Shown here: positions 1 through 4,595 of the stretch, in pieces | Layout: each line of letters opens with the position of its first letter | How positions within the stretch are numbered: position 1 is the first letter of the stretch | Assembly (NCBI GenBank): GCA_018829865.1 | Contig: JAHJTR010000055.1 | Coordinates: forward strand, 1-6,456 | Length of the DNA stretch: 6,456 nucleotides | Direction: 5' to 3' | Source: Patescibacteria group bacterium | Lineage (GTDB): Bacteria; Patescibacteriota; Gracilibacteria; UBA1369; JAHJTR01 | Made by a program: the position numbers and the translations under genes | Notes under the pieces: model-generated | Databases searched by the model: none | Told to the model about the DNA's origin: nothing | The model's input: only the letters and a program-made list of their open reading frames with translations

Positions 1-738
1 ATAAATACTCGCAACCTTTTTAATCGACTGCAAAGTTTTCACAAACTCACTCTCCCATCCCGTCGGCTTATCATTAATCACCAGATTCACTAAAAATTTA
101 TCCTCATGTATCGATTTACGCACAAAAACAGATCGCAGAATGCCCTTATTTTTATTAAAGATAAAACGCGGTATCCCTCTCACTTTAAAAAATTCATAAA
201 TCTTTTTAACAATAGTAATGGTTTCAGCATCCTGCAAAAAACATTCCTCAACATTAAAAACATCATATTTCATCCCCGTAGGATGAAACCCCAGCACAAA
301 ATCCTCATTTTTATTATCCCCAAAACTAAACTCCATCTTATTTCTATAATAAAATTCGTCCTTGCACTTAATCATCGGTCTCACTATAGAGCCATCAAGC
401 CCTCCAAGATGTTCAATCGTTTCTCTCACAATCAGCTCCTTAAATTCAAGCTGCTTTTCATAAGTTAAATTCTGCCATGTACATCCTCCACAAATATCAA
501 AATGCTTACATTTCGCCTCAATTCTCAAATCAGACGGCTTCAAAATCTCCGAAGTTTCAGCCTCGGCATAATTCTTTCGAATCCTTTTCAGCCGCACATT
601 CACCTTATCCCCGGGAATCGTCCCTCTCACAAAAACCGTAAAATCGCCATCATCAGTCTTAATTTTTCCCACACCCTGGCCACCGTAAGCCAATTTTTTT
701 ATCTCAATCTCATAAAGATCTTTTTTATTAAACTGCAT
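1..738 (-). CDS. rlmD: RlmD/RumA-type 23S rRNA (uracil-C5)-methyltransferase, N-terminal part (cut by window edge)
   Basis: Translating the minus strand from the ATG at 738-736 gives 246 uninterrupted codons to the window edge. Residues 8-65 form a TRAM RNA-binding domain (YGGQGVGK at 18-25, then FVRGTIPGDKV). It is followed by the iron-sulfur motif C77-x5-C83-GG-C86, with a fourth cysteine at C166, so the complete [4Fe-4S] ligand set of this family is present. The YRNKMEFSF segment (131-139) is also typical of TrmA/RumA enzymes. The family makes 5-methyluridine in 23S rRNA using SAM. The SAM-binding domain and catalytic cysteine lie beyond position 1. Family members usually have about 400-450 residues, so roughly 40-45% is missing from view. 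The exact target (U1939, U747 or both, as in RlmCD) cannot be decided from this part. A stop codon lies upstream in frame, and TTG at 753 is a less likely alternative start. The gene is divergent from rlmH. Open frames on the plus strand across it are shadows. Confidence 0.9.
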   Translation of the reverse strand, partial: MQFNKKDLYEIEIKKLAYGGQGVGKIKTDDGDFTVFVRGTIPGDKVNVRLKRIRKNYAEAETSEILKPSDLRIEAKCKHFDICGGCTWQNLTYEKQLEFKELIVRETIEHLGGLDGSIVRPMIKCKDEFYYRNKMEFSFGDNKNEDFVLGFHPTGMKYDVFNVEECFLQDAETITIVKKIYEFFKVRGIPRFIFNKNKGILRSVFVRKSIHEDKFLVNLVINDKPTGWESEFVKTLQSIKKVASIY

Positions 739-786
739 ATTTTTGCTAATCAAGCTATTTTAAGTTATAAAAATTAATGTGCACCG

Positions 787-796
787 CATTATAATG
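787..796. promoter_or_regulatory. Palindromic shared -10 element between the divergent rlmD-like and rlmH genes
   Basis: CATTATAATG is a perfect 10-bp palindrome. Read on the plus strand it holds TATAAT at 790-795, about 16 nt before the rlmH ATG. Read on the minus strand it holds TATAAT at 793-788, about 50 nt before the rlmD-like ATG. Neither strand shows a good -35 box at 16-18 bp spacing. Overlapping symmetric -10 elements are known to drive divergent transcription in bacteria. That this one does is an inference. Confidence 0.5.
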
Positions 797-811
797 TTAA
801 GCCGCAAATAC

Positions 812-1276
812 ATGTATATCAGAATAATCGCCGTCGGCAAAACAAAAGATCAATATTTAAAGGAGGGGATAGGCGAATATTTAAAAAGAATCACAGCATT
901 TGCCAAGATAGAATTAGTAATAGTGGAGGAGCATAAAACAACCAAAAATGTACTACCCGCAGCGGCAAAAGAGGCGGAAGCGCAGCAAATAATCAAGCAA
1001 CTCAAAGACGACGAATTCACAGTAGCCCTCGATGAGCACGGAGAGCAGCCGGATTCCGAGGTATTTGCACAAATAATTGATTCAGCAAAAGCAACTGGCA
1101 AACTCACATTTATCATAGGAGGACATTTCGGCCTACATCAATCAATATTCGACAAAGCGAACAAAAAAATTGCTCTCTCAAAACTCACATTCACCCATCA
1201 AATGGTACGGCTGATCTTACTTGAGCAAATATATCGCGGGTTTTGCATAACTACGGGCAAAAAGTATCATTATTAA
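812..1276 (+). CDS. rlmH: 23S rRNA (pseudouridine-1915-N3)-methyltransferase RlmH
   Basis: This 154-residue protein matches the RlmH length (about 155-159) and domain from end to end. It opens with IRIIAVGKTKDQYL. It carries the SPOUT-fold SAM-binding core: LDEHG at 73-77, then FIIGGHFGL at 100-108. It ends with SKLTFTHQMVRLILLEQIYR (123-142) and a YH-containing tail (Y152-H153), the hallmark C-terminus of the family. RlmH acts as a homodimer on assembled ribosomes and methylates pseudouridine 1915 in helix 69 of 23S rRNA. The ATG at 812 is preferred over a GTG at 779. The GTG would add 11 residues that no family member has and would start upstream of the TATAAT at 790-795. There is no Shine-Dalgarno before the ATG and the leader would be only about 10 nt, so initiation may be nearly leaderless. 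The histidine in GGHFG, where P or A is more common, is a minor oddity. Confidence 0.95.
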   Translation: MYIRIIAVGKTKDQYLKEGIGEYLKRITAFAKIELVIVEEHKTTKNVLPAAAKEAEAQQIIKQLKDDEFTVALDEHGEQPDSEVFAQIIDSAKATGKLTFIIGGHFGLHQSIFDKANKKIALSKLTFTHQMVRLILLEQIYRGFCITTGKKYHY

Positions 1277-1292
1277 CCTGAATGGCCATTGC

Positions 1293-1396
1293 TAACCCAA
1301 GCCAAAATGTTGGGGCAGGGCTACACTAAAGTTGGAGCGGAGTTGCACTCCGCTCCGAAACGTTAACCCAAACCAAAATGTTGGAGCAGGGCTACA
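1293..1396 (+). repeat. 33-bp direct repeat inside the palindromic cluster
   Basis: Positions 1293-1325 and 1364-1396 are the same 33-nt sequence with two mismatches (1301/1372 and 1314/1385), offset by 71 nt. Each begins TAACCCAA and ends at the hairpin loop GGGCTACA. The first copy then diverges, so its right arm is absent, while the second continues into a full hairpin. A second direct repeat, 20 nt, links 1421-1440 with 1447-1466. The pattern suggests local duplication or partial deletion within the array. Confidence 0.8.
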
Positions 1397-1472
1397 GCCC
1401 TGCTCCTTCCTACCCCTACCGTTGGAGCAGGATTGCATCCCAAAATGTTGGAGCAGGATTGCATCCTGCTCC
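1293..1472. repeat. Cluster of five palindromic REP-like repeat units
   Basis: Three complete units form perfect hairpins. At 1334-1356 the arms are GGAGCGGAGT and ACTCCGCTCC with a 3-nt loop. At 1383-1406 they are GGAGCAGGGCT and AGCCCTGCTCC with a 2-nt loop. At 1450-1472 they are GGAGCAGGAT and ATCCTGCTCC with a 3-nt loop. Two truncated units keep only the left side: 1312-1325 stops after the loop, and 1424-1440 ends after the first four bases of the right arm. Four units are preceded by GTTGGAGC and the first by GTTGGGGC. Three (1303-1313, 1374-1384, 1441-1451) follow a CAAAATGTTGG linker. The arms differ between copies but stay complementary within each copy. The cluster fills most of the 279-nt gap between rlmH and the nuclease gene. 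It could end rlmH transcription by hairpin formation, although no U-tract follows. It may be spread by a RAYT-like transposase encoded elsewhere; none is visible here. Confidence 0.85.
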
Positions 1473-1499
1473 TTCCACCCCCAAAACGCCCCTTCCTCC

Positions 1500-1528
1500 T
1501 TCTAAAAACCCCCAAACCATGCTATAAT
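1500..1528 (+). promoter_or_regulatory. Extended -10 promoter for the beta-CASP nuclease gene
   Basis: TATAAT at 1523-1528 is preceded by TG one base upstream (1520-1521), giving the extended -10 form TGnTATAAT. The sequence 17 bp upstream, TTCTAA at 1500-1505, is only a weak -35, which is usual for extended -10 promoters. Transcription would begin near 1535. That leaves a leader of about 20 nt that is A-rich and has no Shine-Dalgarno. Confidence 0.6.
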
Positions 1529-1555
1529 GAACCAATAAACATAAAAAATAAACAT

Positions 1556-2950
1556 ATGAGAGTACACTTTATCGGCGCAAATAGCGGCAACGTTACCGGA
1601 TCCAGATATCTGATTGAAGTAAACGGCAAAAAACTCCTACTCGACTGCGGGATCTATCACGGGAAAAGAAAAGAAACCTACGAAAAGAACAAAAACATCC
1701 CTTTCGATCCAAAAGACATCGACTATTTGATCCTTACGCATGCGCATATCGATCACAGCGGAAACATCCCGAATCTTGTACACAACGGTTTTAGAGGTAA
1801 AATTTTCAGCACTTTCGCAACGCGCGATCTCTGTTATCACATGCTTCGAGATAGCGCCTATATTCAGGAACGTGAAATCGAATATGTAAACAAAAAGCGC
1901 GCCAAAAACGATCAAAACCCCTTTGAGCCGCTTTACACGCTGGAAGATGCCGAGCAAAGTCTGCTTTTTTTCATGTCGATTAATTATGACACACCATTTG
2001 AAATCGCTCCGGGAATTACCATGACTTTCAGGGATGCCGGTCACATTTTAGGCTCCGCGACTCTCACTCTTGATATTGAAGAAGATGGAGTTAAAAAAAC
2101 GCTCGCCTACACAGGTGACCTCGGTCGCAAAGGTTTGCCGATCCTCAAGGATCCGGTTCAAATCGAAAAGGCCGACTTTTTAATAACTGAAAGCACTTAC
2201 GGTGATCGTTTCCACGAATCGATTTATAACACCGAGCCCGAGCTCGAAAAAGTGGTGAAAGACGTTTGCGCCAAAGGTGGCAAGTTGATTATCCCCGCTT
2301 TCTCACTTGAAAGAACGCAGGAAGTAATTTATTTCTTACATGTTTTATGGAATTCCAACAAAGTACCTAAAATCCCGATTTTTGTAGACAGTCCGCTCGC
2401 CGGCAACGTAACCGAGGTTTTTAAGCAGCACCCTGAGTGTTTCGATAATGATACTCGCGAGGAATTTATCAATAATGCGGTTAATCCGTTCGGATTCAAT
2501 GATCTTAAATATACAAAGAGCGTTGAGGAGTCAAAAGCGCTCAACACTTTTAAGGGGCCTTGTGTAATAATATCGGCCGCCGGAATGTGTGAGCACGGTC
2601 GCATCCTCCATCATCTAAAAAATAATGTTGAGGATCACAAAAACACAATTCTGGTTGTCGGCTACATGGCCAAGGATACTTTAGGTCGCAAAATAGTAGA
2701 GAAGCAGGAGGTCATAAAAATCTTCGGTGAACCCTATCGTTTAAAAGCCGACGTTAAAGTAATGGACAATTTCTCCGGCCACGCAGACAAAGCCGATCTG
2801 TTAGATTTTATCGACCACATCAAAGACTTAAAAAAAATCTACCTCGTACACGGCGAGCTGGAGCAGCAAGAGCCTTTCAAAGAAGCCCTGAACGCCAACG
2901 GTAAAGAAGATGTTAGTATCCCCGAATTTGGGGATGTTGTTGAGCTCTAA
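1556..2950 (+). CDS. CPSF73/TTHA0252-like beta-CASP metallo-beta-lactamase ribonuclease
   Basis: The 464-residue product is a complete beta-CASP nuclease. Metallo-beta-lactamase motifs in order are D30 (LLLDCG), H62-x-H64-x-D66-H67 (THAHIDH), H163 (GHILGSA) and D188 (TGDLGR). The beta-CASP motifs are E212 (ESTYGDR), H409 (FSGHAD) and H432 (LVHGE). All zinc ligands and catalytic positions are therefore present, with the RNA-specificity (RMMBL) segment at about 395-440. The family (COG1236 type, including human CPSF73 and Thermus TTHA0252) consists of zinc-dependent RNA endo- or exonucleases in RNA processing and decay. It is distinct from RNase J in overall layout. There is no signal peptide, so the protein should be cytosolic. 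The ATG at 1556 is chosen because MRVHFIGANSGNVTGS is the usual family N-terminus. A frame open back to 1433 would run through the promoter and two palindromic repeats. No Shine-Dalgarno is present. The natural RNA substrate is unknown. Confidence 0.93.
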   Translation: MRVHFIGANSGNVTGSRYLIEVNGKKLLLDCGIYHGKRKETYEKNKNIPFDPKDIDYLILTHAHIDHSGNIPNLVHNGFRGKIFSTFATRDLCYHMLRDSAYIQEREIEYVNKKRAKNDQNPFEPLYTLEDAEQSLLFFMSINYDTPFEIAPGITMTFRDAGHILGSATLTLDIEEDGVKKTLAYTGDLGRKGLPILKDPVQIEKADFLITESTYGDRFHESIYNTEPELEKVVKDVCAKGGKLIIPAFSLERTQEVIYFLHVLWNSNKVPKIPIFVDSPLAGNVTEVFKQHPECFDNDTREEFINNAVNPFGFNDLKYTKSVEESKALNTFKGPCVIISAAGMCEHGRILHHLKNNVEDHKNTILVVGYMAKDTLGRKIVEKQEVIKIFGEPYRLKADVKVMDNFSGHADKADLLDFIDHIKDLKKIYLVHGELEQQEPFKEALNANGKEDVSIPEFGDVVEL

Positions 2951-2972
2951 GGAGGAGATAATTACAAAAAAT

Positions 2973-3032
2973 ATGAGGCATTCATTAATAGTCATTACTT
3001 TTATGTTGATAATTCGCCGAATTTTAATATAA
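2973..3032 (+). CDS. Possible 19-residue hydrophobic peptide after an unused Shine-Dalgarno-like box
   Basis: A perfect GGAGGAG at 2951-2957 directly follows the nuclease stop codon. The first ATG after it (2973) opens a 19-codon frame, MRHSLIVITFMLIIRRILI, which is mostly hydrophobic and ends at TAA inside the tRNA promoter. The gap from box to ATG is 15 nt, longer than the usual 5-9. No family can be recognised, and such a short frame is easily random in AT-rich DNA. It is listed only because the box is the best ribosome-binding motif next to any potential start in the window. Confidence 0.12.
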   Translation: MRHSLIVITFMLIIRRILI

Positions 3033-3033
3033 T
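3006..3033 (+). promoter_or_regulatory. Sigma70-type promoter of the tRNA-Gly gene
   Basis: TTGATA (3006-3011, five of six bases of the consensus) and TATAAT (3028-3033, perfect) are separated by 16 bp. Transcription would start near 3040, about 20 nt before the mature tRNA 5' end. That leaves a short leader for RNase P to remove. Confidence 0.75.
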
Positions 3034-3060
3034 GATCACGCGTACAATCACAAAATGCGC

Positions 3061-3135
3061 GCGGGTATAGTATAGTGGCTATTATGTCGGCCTTCCAAGC
3101 CGAAGACACGAGTTCGATCCTCGTTACCCGCTCCA
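3061..3135 (+). tRNA. tRNA-Gly (anticodon TCC), CCA encoded
   Basis: The cloverleaf folds by eye. The acceptor stem GCGGGTA (3061-3067) pairs fully with TACCCGC (3125-3131). The discriminator base is T3132, and CCA is encoded at 3133-3135. The anticodon stem TCGGC/GCCGA (3087-3091/3099-3103) closes the loop CTTCCAA, with anticodon TCC at 3094-3096, which reads GGA and other GGN codons. The variable loop has 4 nt. The T stem ACGAG/CTCGT (3108-3112/3120-3124) closes the loop TTCGATC. The D arm is weaker (GTAT against TTAT, with one G-U and one U-U pair) but keeps GG in the loop. The gene stands alone between the nuclease gene and the P-loop gene with its own promoter. Confidence 0.96.
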
Positions 3136-3141
3136 ATGCGA

Positions 3142-3228
3142 TGAAGAAGGAGCAAAGCGACTGATTGAATCGGATTGGGCGGCTCAATTAAACACGCTGT
3201 GAAGAAGGAGCAAAGCGACTGACTGAAT
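3142..3228 (+). repeat. 29-bp direct repeat pair downstream of tRNA-Gly
   Basis: Positions 3142-3170 and 3200-3228 are identical except at 3165/3223 (T versus C), offset by 58 nt. The core reads GAAGAAGGAGCAAAGCGACT. The first copy begins 7 nt after the tRNA CCA end. Each copy, with the base before it, makes a complete seven-codon frame (start, KKEQSD, TGA): ATG at 3141 in the first and GTG at 3199 in the second. The repeat could be a dispersed element, a processing or termination feature of the tRNA transcript, or a chance duplication. It does not match tRNA sequence, so it is not an obvious attachment-site duplication. Confidence 0.8.
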
Positions 3229-3250
3229 AATAAAGATCACACGAAAGACA

Positions 3251-3276
3251 AAATGCTTTATTTATATATGGCATTT
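3251..3276 (+). terminator. Weak hairpin after the tRNA repeat region
   Basis: AAATGC (3251-3256) can pair with GCATTT (3271-3276) around a 14-nt AT-rich loop. It is the only stem of note between the tRNA repeats and the next promoter. It has only two G-C pairs and no following U-tract, so a termination role is a weak guess. Confidence 0.2.
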
Positions 3277-3310
3277 ATAATCAATACCGGCATATCTTTG
3301 CTAAAAAAAT

Positions 3311-3337
3311 TTGCACAAAAAATAATATATCTATAAT
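3311..3337 (+). promoter_or_regulatory. Candidate promoter of the P-loop gene
   Basis: A perfect TATAAT at 3332-3337 lies 15-16 bp after TTGCAC (3311-3316), a half-matching -35. Transcription would start near 3344. That gives a leader of about 87 nt, the longest in this window, which contains the hairpin at 3363-3384. Confidence 0.5.
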
Positions 3338-3362
3338 ATCCTCATCCGGTTAATCAAAAATA

Positions 3363-3384
3363 GCTAACCCATCATAAGGTTGGC
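3363..3384 (+). promoter_or_regulatory. Leader hairpin upstream of the P-loop gene
   Basis: GCTAACC (3363-3369) pairs with GGTTGGC (3378-3384) through seven pairs, one of them G-U, around the 8-nt loop CATCATAA. It lies inside the predicted 5' leader, 46 nt before the ATG. It is followed by AAAATAAG rather than a U-tract, so it does not look like an intrinsic terminator. It could stabilise the mRNA or bind a protein; this is inference from structure alone. Confidence 0.4.
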
Positions 3385-3430
3385 AAAATAAGTATTGCAG
3401 ACATTCATCATTTGTTTAAGTCCTCAAATT

Positions 3431-4459
3431 ATGAAAATAACGCTGGATAAAATCGCATCGGTTACCAAGAATGCTTTATTGCCGCGTGAAGTAAATATAA
3501 CCCCTGATTTTGAGCCTGAAAACGGATTACTTGTGGTGGTGCAGGTTCTTGAAGAAAAAAAGATTTACAATCAACTCGAGCTGGCATCCGGTAGACTGTC
3601 AACTTTAAAAAAAGGTGATATTATTGCGGTCGCTCTCGGAAATAGAAAGGCCTTAAAAGGTTTTGTGGGGCAAACTCCGGATAATCTAAAGGTCGGAGAC
3701 ACGATTCACATTTTAAATTTGGGAGGAGTAGCCGGCATTTGCACAGGTGAAAATTTTAAAGAAGTAGGCCACGCGCTACCGGTAAAAGTGCTCGGAGCCA
3801 TCACAGACGGCCAAAAATATCTCACTACAAAGCATTTTAAAAAATTTGACGGCAAAAAATCACTGGATTCAACAACGCCATTAATTATTGTCAGCGGTAC
3901 ATGTATGAATGTTGGAAAAACAACCGCAGCATGTGAAATCATCAATTTGGCATCTCAAAAAAAACATCGAGTGGCAGGCGCAAAGCTGGCGGGAATTGCC
4001 GCTTTAAGAGACACCGAAAACATGAATGATCACGGAGCAATAGACAGTGTATCTTTTTTAGATGCCGGACTCACATCAACAGTTCAGAATAATGGCCATG
4101 CAGTCGCTGTTACCAAAGGAGCTATAGATTTTCTATCAAACAATCAAACAGATTTAATAGTTATCGAATTTGGAGATGGAGTTTTTGGAGAGTACGGCGT
4201 GCAGGACATCCTAAAAGACCCCGAAATCCAAAAAAACATCATTGCCCACATAGGATGCGCCCACGACCCGATGGGTGCCATGAAACTGTCAGAAATATGC
4301 GCTGAAATAGGAGCCCCTTTAAGCTTAATATCCGGCCCCGTCACTGATAACGAGGTAGGTATTGATTTTATAAAAAACAGCATTAATCTACCGGCCTTTA
4401 ATGCGCTTACGGATTCGGTCGGATTGTTTGAATTTGTTGCTTCGAGAATTGGGTATTGA
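3431..4459 (+). CDS. Uncharacterised two-domain protein with BioD/CobQ-like P-loop NTPase domain
   Basis: The product has 342 residues. Residues 1-125 look all-beta, with repeated KKGDIIAVAL and KVGDTIHIL type strands (around 60-96) and a glycine-rich LGGVAGICTG turn (97-106). I cannot assign this part to a known domain. Residues 150-342 form a P-loop NTPase. The Walker A is GTCMNVGKT (156-164), close to the GTxTxVGKT form of dethiobiotin synthetase. GAKLAG follows at 183-188, with K185 where related enzymes keep a lysine. IVIEFGDGVFGEYG (243-256) parallels the acidic VEGAGG segment of BioD/CobQ/MobB enzymes. This supports a SIMIBI-class ATP-binding protein, possibly a ligase or a cofactor or metal-related NTPase, with the substrate unknown. 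It could also be a DUF1611 relative. The ATG at 3431 begins MKITLDKI; an upstream TTG at 3395 falls in the leader and is not favoured. No Shine-Dalgarno is seen. It ends in TGA. The gene stands alone, 136 nt from the next. Confidence 0.75.
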   Translation: MKITLDKIASVTKNALLPREVNITPDFEPENGLLVVVQVLEEKKIYNQLELASGRLSTLKKGDIIAVALGNRKALKGFVGQTPDNLKVGDTIHILNLGGVAGICTGENFKEVGHALPVKVLGAITDGQKYLTTKHFKKFDGKKSLDSTTPLIIVSGTCMNVGKTTAACEIINLASQKKHRVAGAKLAGIAALRDTENMNDHGAIDSVSFLDAGLTSTVQNNGHAVAVTKGAIDFLSNNQTDLIVIEFGDGVFGEYGVQDILKDPEIQKNIIAHIGCAHDPMGAMKLSEICAEIGAPLSLISGPVTDNEVGIDFIKNSINLPAFNALTDSVGLFEFVASRIGY

Positions 4460-4541
4460 TCGGGTGATTCATAATGATATTTCTTTAAACGCATCGATAG
4501 TATTAAAGATATAATTATTTATAAAATATAAAAAAAAACCA

Positions 4542-4570
4542 TTGACAGTGAGCACTTACTCACCTAACAT
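4542..4570 (+). promoter_or_regulatory. Strong sigma70 promoter of the DUF2130 gene
   Basis: TTGACA (4542-4547, perfect) is followed after exactly 17 bp by TAACAT (4565-4570, four of six bases). An A-run lies just upstream (4530-4538), resembling an UP element. Transcription would begin near 4577, leaving a leader of about 19 nt with no Shine-Dalgarno. This placement also shows that the frame reaching back to a TTG at 4542 is not the real start, because that TTG is part of the -35 box. Confidence 0.7.
4548..4563. promoter_or_regulatory. Inverted repeat (candidate operator) in the promoter spacer
   Basis: GTGAG (4548-4552) and CTCAC (4559-4563) are perfect inverted arms around CACTTA, with two of the six central bases also symmetric. 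The 16-bp element fills the space between the -35 and -10 boxes almost exactly, which is where repressors often bind. Its shape, GTGAG-N6-CTCAC, resembles TetR-family operators. No regulator gene is in the window, so the binding protein is unknown. Confidence 0.5.
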
Positions 4571-4595
4571 ACAAGTCACACTAACACCAAAATAT

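Larger units (their letters stand above)
3136..3430. other. Gene-free interval between tRNA-Gly and the P-loop gene
   Basis: This 295-nt stretch contains the 29-bp direct repeat pair, a weak hairpin, a promoter and a leader hairpin, each listed separately. The part from 3229 to 3360 is strongly AT-rich. I see no coding frame with family resemblance on either strand. Confidence 0.7.

Noticed and set aside
106..777. Two plus-strand open frames (106-468 and 502-777)
   Set aside because: Both are antisense to the RlmD-like gene, have low-complexity products without family features, and the minus-strand frame carries clear domains.
1312..1472. CRISPR array
   Set aside because: Units are self-complementary, differ in arm sequence, are unevenly spaced, and are not separated by spacers of constant length.
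1433..1555. N-terminal extension of the nuclease frame
   Set aside because: It runs through palindromic repeats and the TATAAT promoter, and family proteins begin at the ATG at 1556.
2918..2935. ATCCCC/GGGGAT hairpin as terminator of the nuclease gene
   Set aside because: It lies inside the coding sequence and no T-run follows.
2828..3187. Minus-strand open frame of 119 codons
   Set aside because: It is antisense to the nuclease C-terminus and to the whole tRNA gene.
3061..3228. tRNA-associated integration (att) site
   Set aside because: The downstream repeat does not copy any part of the tRNA, and no integrase or mobile genes are present.
4457..4475. UGA read as glycine (recoded genetic code)
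   Set aside because: No conserved gene has an internal in-frame TGA, and the P-loop protein ends at a TGA at a plausible length; reading through adds only five residues.
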